Shown: positions 1-10,985, counted from the first letter of the stretch. The stretch: 64,000 bases of DNA from Blasia pusilla (GCA_050084515.1 CM114275.1:4464001-4528000), one strand, 5' to 3'. Numbers and translations are program-made. The notes: generated from the sequence alone by a model not told the origin.

Positions 1-450
1 GAATGGTTTCCTAGGATATGATGAAGATGTTGAAGAAGATAAGGATTCATTCAAGAGGAATAGTAGAAGGAATAGGAAGAAAATTTTGGAAATTGAAAAA
101 GATTAAAATTTTGTAAAGTCTATACAACCTTACTCGTGGAGTAGTCGCATAGTTGGATCCATAGAAAAGGTAAGCTAGGAAAAAAACCACACTTCCTCAA
201 TCTTTTACTTTGTCCGAGGCGATGAGGACCTCATCGATGGATCCTAATCAGAGTTTGTGGAGGGTGGATGTTGGTGATGTGCATATATGATGGACAATGG
301 GGAGAAGCGAGTATGATTACTCCTATCACTGATGCTCTAAGGGAGCTAGCATGTGTCTAGTACATTGTTGGAGGTGGCCATTGCTATGTGCCATGCCCCA
401 TGGTTTTTAGCTTCTGATGTTACGTTGTTGGGGAGAAAGAACACTATATG
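1..450 (+). mobile_element. Probable 5' LTR remnant of gypsy element 1 (left end outside window)
   Basis: No reading frame of note lies here. The only argument for an LTR is position: it ends directly before a methionine-tRNA-like primer-binding site and is followed by gag, zinc knuckle and reverse transcriptase in the expected order. The expected terminal CA is not preserved at the junction and the 5' end cannot be placed, so this is an inference from context. Confidence 0.3.
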
Positions 451-464
451 TGGTATCAAAGCCG
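451..464 (+). other. Primer-binding site of gypsy element 1
   Basis: TGGTATCAAAGCC differs at one base from the common plant retrotransposon primer site complementary to initiator methionine tRNA (TGGTATCAGAGCC). It sits about 40 bp upstream of the first gag-like codons, where minus-strand DNA synthesis of the element would start. Confidence 0.5.
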
Positions 465-502
465 ATCTTTGGTAAGCATGAACGTGGGGTTATAGGTGGT
501 GA

Positions 503-1342
503 TTGACACTTGGGAGTATACAAGGTTGTAGTTCAGGACCAGACACTTGGAGAGGGATGCAAGAGACAAGGGGAGGATTTGAACAGACCAAGGCTAAAGG
601 ATGGCAAAATTGGGTGGATTTTCACCAAAAATTTGAGACTGTCAAGCGAAAAAAACCAAGAGACAAACCATTACTTGACTTGGATCTAGAGAAGGAGATT
701 GCGTTTCCTAACTCATCAACAAGTTCTAGTCATGAGGATGTTCCAAAGGGACATCCTCATGCCTAGAGGGCCTTTGACTCCAAACTCAAATGACCCGACA
801 CTCTATATTCAAATAATGGACCTCATGAAGATCATGCCGAGACAAATGATCCCACGGCGTAAGCGGATTGCAAAGTTGGAGATAGAGAAACCATCCATCT
901 CTAGTAGGACACTTTTTAAGATAAATTTTCCCACTCCATTCACAAGAATGGGGTCATCCCATAAGATTAAGGATTTCCTCACCAAACTTGGGCTTTACTT
1001 TGAAGCGCAAAGGGTAGAGAAGGAGGATGAGGTTACAGTAACAGTCACATTTTTCAAAGTTCGTGCCCTCCAATAGTGGACAACTCATCGTGAGGAGCAT
1101 TTAGCTAGCATGTCTTCTTTGAGTTGGGATGAGTCCAAAGAGTTGATTGGCCATCAATTCACTCCAGAATACCAAGAGTTTTGAGATGGCATTGAGTTTG
1201 TGTGTTTGAGATATGTGGGATCCCTAAGCACTTATATACGTGAGTTTAGTCCAAAGTTGAACTTATTTCCTAAGAATGATGAGTTTGTAAAAAGAAGTGG
1301 ACTTAAACCAAGTGTTGAAAAGGGATATTCAACTAGCAAAGT
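503..1342 (+). pseudogene. Decayed Ty3/gypsy gag (capsid region)
   Basis: Overlapping fragments in different frames (503-766, 699-1076, then to about 1340) together read like a plant gypsy Gag: a PTPF..G..HKIKDFL stretch, then a region resembling the retrotransposon gag domain (LSWDESKELIGHQF, later LSTYIREFSPKLNLF). Gag would form the particle that packages the element RNA. In-frame stops (for example at about 1075 and 1182) and frame changes show it is dead. It lies between the primer site and the zinc knuckle in normal order. Confidence 0.6.
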
Positions 1343-1345
1343 GGA

Positions 1346-1636
1346 TTGGGGATAATGAGGTCTAAGTCCAAAGACCCTTTGAGAAAAAAAGGTTCTTCAA
1401 AGGTTCAGAAAAAAAAGGGATATTCAAGACGGTCTCAAGTTGGGGTGAGCGCAACCATGGAGAGTCCCTTGCTCCAACAACATAGTGAGTGGATCCTAGC
1501 ACAAAGGGGTCCACACCCAAAGTCTATGGGAGCTAAAGTGACTTGCTACAATTGTGGGGAGCTTGAGCACATAGCCAAAGGATGTTCAAATCCTAAGGTT
1601 AGTACAATGAGCTTGCAAATGAATTGCCACCAATAA
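1346..1636 (+). pseudogene. Gag C-terminus with CCHC zinc knuckle
   Basis: A basic linker is followed by the nucleocapsid knuckle CYNCGELEHIAKGC, encoded at 1544-1585 (C-x2-C-x4-H-x4-C). In the family this knuckle binds the element RNA. Reverse transcriptase homology starts only about 35 bp after the knuckle, so the protease that normally lies between them is missing and was probably lost in an internal deletion. Confidence 0.7.
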
Positions 1637-2215
1637 TTAGGGCAGTCGATCATAAGATTGACGTGATTCCTGGTTCTCATCGGCCCTCGAAGGCTCTATA
1701 TAGACTCAATCAAGTTGAGAGTGCAAAGTTGAAGAAGAAATTGAGTGCGCTCTTTTTGAGGGGTTGTATTCGCACCAATAAGTTACCTCATGGAGTCCCA
1801 ATTCTCTTTGTAAGGAAGGAGGATGGGAAGTTAAGACTATGTGTTGACTACCATGCACTCAACAAAGTCACAATAAAGACGAATCACCTTATTTCGAGGA
1901 TGGATGATATCTTTGATAGGGTGTGAGGTGGTAAGTACATCAATCGTATTGACTTAAAGTCAAGCTATTGCCAGATTTGGATAGGAAAAATTGATGTGGA
2001 GAAGACTGCGTGTAGAATGAGATATATTTCATTTCACTTTATAGTGAATTGATGCCTTTTCGTTTGTGGAATGCACCTTCAACAGTCACTACACTGATGA
2101 ACTCCATCTTTCATAAGGGGATGGATGAGTGTGTCATCATCTATATTCAATTTGATGATATAGAAATCTCCTCAAAGTCACTAGAGGAGCACGCTAAAAT
2201 TTTTGCCAACACATC
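1621..2215 (+). pseudogene. Ty3/gypsy reverse transcriptase remnant
   Basis: The open frame at 1624-1926 covers the RT fingers and palm start: HKIDVIPGSHRP, VRKEDGKLRLCVDYHALNK and a degraded PLP..DDIFDRV region. After a stop at 1924 the similarity continues out of frame (KYINRIDLKSSYCQI) up to a degraded catalytic box (IYIQFDDIEISSKS, near 2140-2190) where Y/F-x-DD is expected. The style matches chromovirus polymerases. Multiple stops make it non-functional. Confidence 0.75.
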
Positions 2216-2480
2216 TTGAACCCAAGAAGTGGATGCAACATTCAATCAAGTTTAGAAGATCTTATTACAAGAGTTTGTGTTGAAGCTATGAAAGAAAGAT
2301 TTTTTGGAGTGGTTTATTGCTTAAGAAAGTGGTGCCATTATTTTGGCCTTCATCACATTCGGGTGTACACTAATATCGATACTATACTAGTCAAGTATTT
2401 TGAGAGGCAAGATCATGTACCATTGAAATAAAAAAAATAGCATGATAGCTTGACACTTATGAATGTGGAACAAGTCCACA
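2216..2480 (+). pseudogene. RNase H remnant of gypsy element 1
   Basis: The frame 2216-2431 contains ERFFGVVYCLRKWCHYF and a following stretch ending in VKYFERQDHVP, which parallel the RNase H of the minus-strand gypsy element at 63547-63756. RNase H would degrade the RNA template during reverse transcription. The coding match continues as DSLTLMNVEQVH and is then cut by the solo LTR that starts at 2481. Confidence 0.65.
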
Positions 2481-3499
2481 TATCCTGACCCTCATAACCA
2501 AATGTGCACCAATGCAAAACATCTGGACTCTAGTAGGCTTACACTAGGATGAATGCGGGTTGGAGAAGTCTCTTGAAGCAGACATGAGATGTGAGACGTA
2601 AGCAAGGCTAAGAATTTCATGGGTTAATAGTCGCAACTCAAGAAACTTGGACCAAATGTGAACCAAGACTTGAGAAGAGTCCATTCTAAGAAGAGTGGGT
2701 TAGTTGTTGAAGAGGATGAGAACCGGAATTAATATTGGAACTTGACTAGTATTTGAAGTTTTATTGTGCTTTAGGTCATAGTTTCAAAAATCCGGCATGT
2801 GTTTAAGATACGTAAGATGGTGTTGGAAAGATTATATAAAGCCAATTCCACCATGCCAAAGATTTAGAAAAATACATAAACAGAGATTGAGAAACTTCAC
2901 AAAACTGTTGGAAGGAAAATTGGGTTGAGGATGAGAAAGATTGGTCCAAGAAAACATTCCCAAAGGTGCGGGGAGGGCGGAGAACTCCCGAACTATATAA
3001 AAGGGGAAGGATCTCTAGAGGTGCTTGAGACCTGAACTACACTTTGGAGAGCTCGGATCAAACCAAGGGCATGGAATGGATCAAGAGATTGGTGTTGATG
3101 TGTCAACACCAAGTAAAGTCTAAGGGAATGTGGAGGTCACCCTTGGATTCCAACCTGTGACTCATTTCTTGGGTCTCCATAAGGGACTCATATGAGATCC
3201 ATTGGACAATTGGAACTGCTAGGCGTGCAAGCACGGTTTTAGGTGCTTGGACTATCTAGAAAGTCTATCCGAAGTCTAGAAAGACTTGGCCTTGTTAGGA
3301 AGTGAGAAGTCAAAATCTAGGCGTGTTGATCTTCATGAATGGCCCGAGTTGAGAACTCGGGAAGTTGGAAGGCTAGTTGAGTCAAACCTAGACTAATGAG
3401 AATGTGTTTGGGTGCATATCAATAGAGTGAGCATGGCCTATTCAAGGTACGTATCCACAATATATGAGATTGAAGTTCAAGAAGAGTAGGCGCGTGATA
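2481..3499 (+). mobile_element. Solo LTR inside gypsy element 1 (family shared with 44.4, 47.5 and 60.3 kb)
   Basis: About 1019 bp align with the reverse complement of the LTRs at 44450-45480, 47538-48569 and 60315-61345, including the start (GACCCTCATAACCAAA), a middle block (TCGCAACTCAAGAAACTTGG) and the end (AGAGTAGGCGCGTGATA). It is flanked by CCACA (2476-2480) and CAACA (3500-3504), a five-base duplication with one change. If LTR and one duplicate are removed, the interrupted RNase H-integrase linker reads through in frame. It is the most diverged of the four copies. A TATA-like TATAAAAG lies near 2996. Confidence 0.75.
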
Positions 3500-3870
3500 C
3501 AACAACTTGGGGAAGGATAATGTGATTCTTGATGTGTCACGTCACAAACATGAATACTTTCCATCTACTATGCAAGTCTTGAGATTGCTAGAGCCATGTT
3601 TCCCAAAGAAACATATTTGGAGAGAAGGATTTGTGAGGGGTATATAAAGCATATAGAAGAGAGAAGGTAACCAACATAAGCTTGAGGCATGGTTTGCTAA
3701 TGTTTAAGCAAAGCCTAATCTATATCGGTAAGGGTAAGCTTCCGACTAAAATATTGAAAGAGTGCCATGATGGGCCCTTGGCTGAACATAAAGGGGAGAA
3801 ATCTACGCTTGTTGTTCTGGCCAAATATGAAGGAAGATGTTTCCTATTTTGTGAGACCGACCCTATGTGA
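3500..3870 (+). pseudogene. Integrase zinc-binding region of gypsy element 1
   Basis: Downstream of the solo LTR the linker resumes (GKDNVILDV). The frame 3682-3870 reads GLLMFKQSLIYIGKGKLPTK then KECHDGPLAEHKGEKST, which matches the H2C2 zinc-binding region in front of plant gypsy integrases. The match stops near 3860, where the LTR of the next element begins, so catalytic core and chromodomain are absent. Confidence 0.65.
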
Positions 3871-3875
3871 CCCTG

Positions 3876-4444
3876 TTGTGCGCATATACATCGCTACACA
3901 ACCCATATCGTTGGTCACACCTACACACCACACAACACCAATCTTCCCCAACATACGATTAGATCTGCACATAAATGCAATACACTCATGCTTAAATACC
4001 GGGACCCTAGAACGTTGTCACATCTTATTTTGACGTAGGTAGAGTTTTATTGCGTCAACGACATAGAGAGTCAGTGGGCTGTTGGGGTGAAACTTCATCC
4101 CGAGATGTCGGATGAGGTTGGAGACAGGTCTATTATGTAGAGATTTTTTTTTATGGTAATTTTCCTATTTTGGTTTTAGTATGTCAGTTGACCCGTTGAC
4201 CGAGTCACCGGACATCCGGTAACATGTGCACGCACATTACCGTTGGTATGGCTATTTTTGGGAGAAGAGCCTTTTGGCTCTTCCCAAGGGTATAAGCGTG
4301 AGGAAGATGGATTTCCCAAGCCATCTTTCTCATGTTGAGCATTAGGAGCACCTCTCTTGCGTAGACGTGTGTGGGTGTGTAGGAGTTAGGGTACTAGCCT
4401 GTGGATTCCCTCATAGAAGAGGGTGGATGTGGTTTGATATGCCG
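3876..4444 (+). mobile_element. 5' LTR (copy A) of a gag-protease LTR element, first 139 bp inverted
   Basis: Bases 4015-4444 match 10525-10943 in direct orientation with scattered changes. Bases 3876-4014 match the reverse complement of 10386-10524, so the first part of the LTR has flipped relative to its partner. The pair lies about 6.5 kb apart and brackets gag and protease remnants, which fits the two LTRs of one element. A GAAGAGCC hairpin (4264-4283) is conserved in both copies. Confidence 0.65.
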
Positions 4445-5028
4445 ATGTAGATTCATGAGTGGAGTTTTACGTTGGGTGAGCTATTTTTACTACACAAATT
4501 TTACATGAGAAAGATGCAAGGGGGCAGGGAATTTTGGTTGCAAGTAGGCAAGCAAGTTGCCTAGGTTGGGTAGCCCCTAGAGACGTTGGTTAACGTTGTT
4601 GATATCATTTTTTTGTTCATGAGATCATGCGCAGAAGCGTTATCCATTTTTCATAGATTTTGCTAGTGCAGATTGTCGTGAGATAGCAACACAGTGTAGT
4701 GCGAGGTGGACGACGGGCGTTCACGGGTGAGTGTCAAGAAATAGAGGAAAAGTGTGGAGTAGGTCTTGCAACCGCTGGGGGGCTATCAAGTAAAGTTGGC
4801 TAGTGAGAGCTAGGTTGTAGTCGCTAGTCTAGGGTTAGGTCATATGTATGCAGATTGTGGTACAGGAGGTCTCGGAGAGCGGGTCCGTTGAGCAGGGTCG
4901 TTGCACCATAGGGAGTCGTGCCGCTGCGTTAGGTCTGGATGGGAGTAGCCGGGACTCGGGGAGTTAGGAAGGGCAGCCGCGTACCCTGCATAGGTGGCAT
5001 GCTTGAAAGAAGGGAGCCTCATAAGCAA
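4445..5028 (+). other. Untranslated leader of the gag-protease element
   Basis: G-rich sequence after LTR copy A and before the inserted LINE. No convincing primer-binding site and no coding similarity are visible; the open frame on the opposite strand at 4840-5082 has no recognisable domain. Confidence 0.3.
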
Positions 5029-6268
5029 GTACCCGAGGGAATAAAATATATATATGTAGAAAAAGGATGGGAAACCCATCACGATACAAAAGAGGGGGCA
5101 TGGAGACCCAAAAAATAAACCTCAAGAGGCCGGAACCGGCCCCGAGGAGAAAGAAGGGGGCCTTCCCCCCTAACGACCAAAATCACCAACAATAGTTTCA
5201 ATATCAGCAACACCTAGAGAACTATGACTACTACTAAGTGGGCCTCTAGCATTGGCATCTCCAACTGCCTGAGCCCACCACAGAAGCCCATTTTCCTCGA
5301 CGCGCTGCAAAGCTATGGAGACCCGTTGCCTACAATAAAGTATCGCAGTGGCTGAGGACAACCCATTTCTCGACAGGTGATGATGGGCGCAATCCGTAAG
5401 GAACAAGTCAAACCTCTTCCCCATCGCCCCGTACATCTCAATGGCTGGAAGGATAAATCGATGTCTGTCATGAAGTCGACTATAAATGTGGGTCTTCTTG
5501 ACCGCCGCCGCCGCCGCCGCTCCTTTTAGCAATCTCCCTTGTGCTACCACTTGGGCTCGCACCGCCTCCCGCATAGGATCCGTCACTAGAACATCCGCTA
5601 CCACCACCTCAGACTCCCTCGTCATGTAGAGATCAACACGAATAAGGGGATAGTGCCTCTCTCTTTGTACATGGAATCCACTCTCCCAAGCAATAGAGAA
5701 CATAATATCCCGCATTGCATCGTGAGTGGCTATCCTCTCACCCCCAACTGGACACCATGCCAAATGCACACCAAGTGGATCCAGACTCTGGCGACACTCG
5801 CAATGTGTCGAACCAACCACCGTTGGTTGGGGCAGGCCTAGTCGGAACCTCATCGATGTAGTGTAGGTAAATGGTGCGATGCGGAAAGCCGGGATGAGGT
5901 GACGAGCCCCCATCCATGAGCCTGCCCCTTTGCCGGAGCAAGAGCGAATACGGGCCCGAACCTCCATGGGGATATTCCCATCCGACTTAGTAGCTCTAAA
6001 CAATGTATCAAAGTGGGCTTCCATCAAAGAAGATTGGAGCCCAGACTGTCCGGAGGTAACTAGGGAAGAGAAAGCGGGAAGAACTGCTCTAGCCTCAACA
6101 AGAAGGGAGTCTCTACAAGCTGTGAGTGAAGATTGAAGTGGGAAAAGACCATCCTCAACCTGGGAAACGTACTGTAAAAGTAGCGGTCTATCCCTAACCA
6201 AAAATCAGGAGCAAAGGAGGGGTGCTACAATGGCCCAACTCCCTAAAAGGAGGGGTGCTATAGTGGCC
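5029..6268 (-). mobile_element. 5'-truncated LINE with restriction-like endonuclease (LINE 1)
   Basis: A minus-strand insertion carrying only the C-terminal end of a non-LTR retrotransposon ORF plus a 3' tail (5029-5169) containing an ATATATAT run. The octamer CTCATAAG is found on both sides (5021-5028 and 6269-6276) and may be the target-site duplication. 5' truncation is the usual outcome of target-primed reverse transcription. The element lies inside the leader of the gag-protease LTR element. Confidence 0.6.
5170..6201 (-). pseudogene. LINE ORF C-terminal part: CCHC knuckle plus restriction-like endonuclease
   Basis: An open 343-codon frame. Residues about 120-160 contain RFRLGLPQP, then CECRQSLDPLGVHLAWC (C-x-C, H-x3-C), GGERIATHDAMRD, then RVDLYM and VVVADVLVTDP, and later a lysine-rich KKTHIYSRL. 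This order (zinc knuckle, then an R-D-L / D-V-x-V-T nuclease core and a trailing lysine) is that of the restriction-like endonuclease of R2-type LINEs, which cuts the target DNA. RT and N-terminal domains are missing, so it is a fragment although the frame is open. The alanine run near residue 230 comes from a CCG-repeat at about 5503-5521. Confidence 0.65.
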
Positions 6269-8010
6269 CAACTCATAAGGAGGCACACCAGGTACTAGCA
6301 ACTAAGGATTAGCTGGATGCAAGGAAGGAGGTGGGAGTGAGAGTTTGGGTTTGGATGGGTAGGAACAAGAGCCTCATAGGGAGGCGCACCAGGTCTTGGA
6401 ATTAAGGAAGAAGGTCGGGTTTGGGTTTGGGAACCTGAGGAAAGTTGAGGACGGAGGGCATGGGGATGTCGTATAGGGCGTCGTGCCCAAGCGAGTAGAG
6501 GCGCTTAGGCACACAGGGGTTGCCCTAGTCGGCCGGGAAGAGTGGCGCCAGGGAAGAAGGAACGCGCACCATGCCAAGTATAAGGGAGGAAGGTAGTCGA
6601 CCTTGCGGGCGATAGTGGAGCTACAATTTTGTAGAGGGCAACGGGCCGCAGAGTGATAATGCGGAAGGGGGGAGGTAGCTCAGAGTTTCAGACGGAGTCA
6701 TGCAGGGCTAAACAAGGCCGCGAGAGAGGGAGCCACGGTTTGGAAAGGACAAAAGAGCTCTGAGAAGCTTAGGAGCTACATAGGGCGGCACAAAGGGACA
6801 GCGGGAGTGCAAGGTTGGAGTAAGGTAGTCGTGCAAGGAGGAAGGGACTAGATGGGTCCGTGAAGGAAGGGAAAGCATCAGAGCCAGATGAGCTCCTAGA
6901 GTCCTTGGGTGCGGAAAGAGCCATGATGGCTCCAAGGAGATGGGCACGGGCGAGCATGACCACATAAGGCGGCGCGGCCAGGGCTAACTGAAATCAATAG
7001 GAGGCAGGCTCGCGGAGAGAGCCGCGTCGCGCGGGGTTAAAATGGGAGATGGAGTTTGGGGGAGGTGTGGCAGGGAGCGCATAGGGGCACGACTAAGCGA
7101 GACGTGGGACTAAGGCGGCCACGTACCTGCGTAGAAGGAGGCCACTTCATGAGTATGTGTACGGGGTTGAAACGGGTGCGTGGTAGCCAAGCTAACCACA
7201 TAGAGACCAGATATGGTTGGTGGCATACATGATTGATCTGATCACTAGGTTGAGGTTTGGACGTAGTTGATTCGGGTAATATGGTACTTTTGGGTCATGA
7301 GGTTGTGAGTCACAACCTGCTTTGATGGTACTTTGTCGACTAGTGGTGAGATTGTGATCCCTCTCAAGAGTTTCGACGGAGTGGTAGTGATGGAGACACA
7401 TGTGTCGATGACGATGGGTAGTCCGCATCTACTTACAAGAGGTTTGACATGCTAGTTGAGGAGAATGTCGTGCTGCGGAGGTTGCCGCATCATATGGAGG
7501 AATGAGTGTTGACGGTGCAGTAGGTTGGAGGGCATGTTCAAGTTACTCATTTGAGTTCATTCTCCCCAATTTATCTTGTATGATTGAGAGTGTTGGGTAT
7601 CGGGTAGTTGCTAGTGCCACATGGGTGTAGCGATGGTGACAAGTGTAGACTTCTTTCATGTGTAGCATGCTGGTGGATTTACGGCGGTTTCGAATAGGGG
7701 TTGCATATGACCCAAGAGTGTCAGTAGTTTAGGTGAGTTAGTGGGAGGCTCATGGTGAGCCCAAGTGTTCAGTGTGTCTGTGAGGTTGGGTGTGTCATCA
7801 CGGGATTGACATTAGCATAGGTGAGCTAGTGAGAAGTATGGGAGACTCTTGGTGAGTCTGAGTGCTTGAGCGGGTGAGACAGGGTTATCATCACGGCATT
7901 CTTCCAAGGTTTGGAAGAACGGGGTAGTACAGGTAGTTGTAATGGAGTGACACACTAAGTGGTGTGAGGTATCTAGGGTTTCAAATGAGGAACCACCCCG
8001 ACTCCTATGC
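6269..8010. other. No recognisable gene; G-rich leader of the gag-protease element
   Basis: Several short open frames exist, including proline- and serine-rich ones on the minus strand (6374-6577, 6708-6965), but none shows a recognisable domain. Two imperfect direct repeats of a GGAGGCRCACCAGGT-type block occur at about 6279 and 6381. Position suggests untranslated leader between the LINE insertion and gag. Confidence 0.3.
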
Positions 8011-8769
8011 GTGGCTAGATTGTTATCACTAGACACTAGGTTTGGTGACGAGATGGGTCACCAGGGCATACGTCTTGACGATTTCATCCAAGAGTTTGAC
8101 ACGTGGTGCGACTTCCATGAGATACGAACCCCTACACGGTTCAACCCTTTTATGGCATGGAAGGGGTTATTCCAGCACTTGGAGGGTCTGCCAATGGATG
8201 ATAACATGGAGTTCCAATCTCTATACTCTGTAGGGATTGATGCTTGGAGGTTGTATAGGCTCTAGGGTATGTGTCCACAAGTGGGCGGGAGGCGTATGAT
8301 GGTATAGTGAGGGCGGAGAGACCTTCACCATCAGCCCGGGGACTAGATGGAGAGGATGGTAGTGAGAATGGTGAGGTGGCAGAGACCTCTTGTGGTAGAG
8401 GACCACCAAGTTTCACTCCTACAATGGAGTTCTTTTGACAGTTGGGGAGGAGCTACCAGGGCGTGTGGACTGACAAGATGAAGACTCTACAGGATTTTCA
8501 GCAGAGATCGGGTGAGAGTTAGAGGGGGGACATTCGGGCACATGCGACCTTTGATCGTTGTCACATATGGGATGATTGAGATGCAGTCAGTACAATATTG
8601 GTATAGGTGCTGGACAAGGAGCTACGGAGGAGAGTTCGGGATTCAATGTTGCTTCACACGGCAAAGCCCACATTGAAGGTGGTCTTCAAATTGTCTGAGC
8701 GCGTAGAGCTCAACATGAGTAAGGAGCAGGTGGTGACCACGGGATTTTTGCGGGATTCAAAGGGTTGAT
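8011..8769 (+). pseudogene. Gag of the gag-protease LTR element
   Basis: The frame 8011-8265 (RLDDFIQEFDTWCDFHEIRT, then FNPFMAWKGLFQHLEGLP) reads like a gypsy Gag N-terminal half. A shifted frame continues with KMKTLQDFQQRSGES, QDAVSTILVQVLDKELRRR and KLSERVELNMSKEQVV, resembling the C-terminal half of the retrotransposon gag domain. At least one frameshift and several stops separate the parts. No integrase or reverse transcriptase follows before the 3' LTR. Confidence 0.55.
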
Positions 8770-9180
8770 GAGTAGGAGTAAACCCACTGGTATCTTAGCA
8801 TGCACCAGTACCATGGGAGCGGGCCGGTGGACCCAAAGAGTAGGGCAGGTATGGTGAGCCGATGAGGCAAGGGCCCGTACAGACATATGTTTCCCAACAG
8901 GGACCGGGGTTGGGATTTTTGTGTTGTGCGGTTAAGTTTGAGAGGTGCTGTGGTAGTGACTCAAGGTGTTGCAAGAGTAACCAAGCCATCGAGAGGTGGG
9001 GGTGAGATTGACCCATAGGCGGGGACCGATGGGCGGCAGGCCAGGGTTCCCCTATTATTCACATTGTTCGAGGCACTTAATACACCATCAATGGTGCCTC
9101 AACAACCAATAGTGCCCACGGGTAAGGCAGGTGCATCGATGTCATGAGGAGTTGGAGAGACGACTCCTACGCCAGCCCGA

Positions 9181-10001
9181 GTGGAGCCAGTGTTGACCAC
9201 GTTGTTGGAGGTGACCACTAGGGTGGGTCAAGCTCAATTTTTTTCCACCATGGAGTTGATAATGTTGGGAGTTGGACCAGCGGAGGTGTTTCGGCTGGCC
9301 GCCACGTTGTGTGAGCATGGAGAGGTGATTGCCTCTCGATCAGAGGTAGTTGAGGAGATGGTGGACTTGCCCTCGAAGCAGCTGCTCCAGACATCCTCCA
9401 CTGAGTCATAGCATGCTACGGCGGCAAAGTTGGTAGATATGCCAGCTAAGCCAGCGATAGAGCGAGCCATGATCACACCAGGGGTGGTGTTGTTGGATAA
9501 CCTAGTAGGGGTGTTTTGCTTGGTTAGTCCCACAGGTCCAATGTACCACCCGCAATGCATCCTACTTGATTCGAGAGCGTAGCCCTTGATGTTAGGGAAG
9601 GCGACGTATTTGGTGTTGGGATTACGGAAAGGCGACATTGAGCATTGTCCCTTTTAGATACAAACCTCTATTGGGGACATATCACCCACGCAATTCATGA
9701 CTCGGTAGAAGTTCGTTGTTAGACTACATCCAAAGCATGAGTCGGATAGTGCGATGGTGCGCACTTGGGCTATTACGACACCGGTAGAGTCGTATGATGT
9801 GTTGGTAGGGAGTATAGTGTTGTATCCCCTTGGTTTCATTCTGGATTTTTGGGAGGAGATGGTTTCTTATCCGCTAGGGTGGGGATTAGGTGAAGGATGG
9901 ATAAGCCATCTACCGGTGCAATTTGCAAGAGGTAGTAGTGGTCGAGCGTGTGAGGATACGGTGACCACGTTGGCAGCATTCACGAGTGGTGTTAGCTAAT
10001 C
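9181..10001 (+). pseudogene. Retropepsin-like aspartic protease region, dead
   Basis: One frame runs from 9181 to 9999 with four in-frame stops. It contains CILLDSRA followed by a stop and PLMLGKA, where family members have the D-S-G-A active-site loop; a later hydrophobic stretch (VESYDVLVGSIVLYPLGF, then LDFWEE) fits the flap-to-second-loop region of plant gypsy proteases. Retropepsin would cut Gag-Pol. The catalytic glycine is replaced by Arg and the next residue region carries a stop, so it cannot be active. Confidence 0.5.
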
Positions 10002-10370
10002 AGGAGAGTTCCGGGAGAGGAGTACACATGCGGAGGACATTCTCATAGCGGATAGTTCCACGGAGAGACATGCCAAGGTGGATGTCTCTTCCCATGGTGC
10101 GGAGCTTCATTATCATTGTTGGGGATGAGCTTTGAGATGCGTGGGGTGCAAGTAAGCTCGTGAGGCAGGCGTGGAGTCATGTTAATGTTTGGAGTAGGAT
10201 ACAAGAGTGTTGGATCTCTTTGTAGAGATCAACACGGCGGATTGCTGTAGTGTGGCAGTGTGGCAGTGTTGCGGGGATGATGTCATCGATGTTTCTAGAT
10301 GTGTATAGGATATTAGATCATGTCGGGTACATATGGGTGTGCTATCTGGAGTTAGGGGGACCCAAGTGCG

Positions 10371-10385
10371 AGCTAGGGGGGAGGT
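10371..10385 (+). other. Polypurine tract of the gag-protease element
   Basis: GAGCTAGGGGGGAGGT-like purine-rich tract immediately before the TGTGGGATC start of LTR copy B. Such tracts prime plus-strand synthesis and mark the 3' end of the internal region, which gives the element a rightward orientation. Confidence 0.6.
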
Positions 10386-10943
10386 TGTGGGATCTCGGTG
10401 TATATGCGTGAGTGTATTGCATTTATGTATGGATCTACCTGTATGTTGGGGAAGATCGGTGTTGTGTGGTGTGTAGATGTGACCAGCAATGTGAGTTGTG
10501 TAGCGATGTGTATGCGCATAACAACTATCACATCTTATCTTGACGTAGGTAGAGTTCTATCGCGTGGGCATCATAGAGAGTCAGCGGTCTGGTCGGGTGT
10601 AACTTTGTCTCGAGATGTCCGATGAGGTTGGCAACAGGTTTGTTGTGTTGGGATCATTGTTTATGGCGATTTCCCTATTTTGGTTTTAGTGCGTCAAGTG
10701 AACCGTTGACCGAGACAAGGGTCATTCGGTAACCTATGCATGCAGGTTATTGTTGGTATGAAGAGCCTTTTGGCTCTTCCCAAGGGTATGAGAGTGAGGA
10801 AGATGGCTTTCCGAAGCCATCTTTCTTATATTGAGCTTTAGGAGCGCCTCTCTTCATAGACGTGTGTGGGTGTGTAGGAGTTAGGATGCTAGCGTGCGGA
10901 TTCCCTCATAGTGGAGGGTGGATGCATGTTGTTTGATATGCCA
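10386..10943 (+). mobile_element. 3' LTR (copy B) of the gag-protease element
   Basis: Starts TGTGGGATC next to the purine tract and ends at GATATGCCA; the homology with copy A (3876-4444) stops here. About 558 bp. It keeps the 5' part in the original orientation, while copy A has it inverted. No target duplication can be paired with the left side because of that inversion. Confidence 0.65.
10760..10822 (+). other. Paired hairpins inside the LTR
   Basis: GAAGAGCC-TTTT-GGCTCTTC (10760-10779) is followed by AGATGGCTT-TCCG-AAGCCATCT (10801-10822). The first is perfect in both LTR copies (also 4264-4283); the second is imperfect in copy A. They could fold in the element RNA and act in 3'-end formation or packaging; this is inference. 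Confidence 0.45.
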
Positions 10944-10985
10944 GGGTAGTAAGCGAGGGCTTGATGAGAAACGATACACATTTCC

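Noticed and set aside
5170-6201. A host gene on the minus strand
   Set aside because: The frame is open over 343 codons, but its knuckle and nuclease motifs and two relatives in the window mark it as a LINE fragment.
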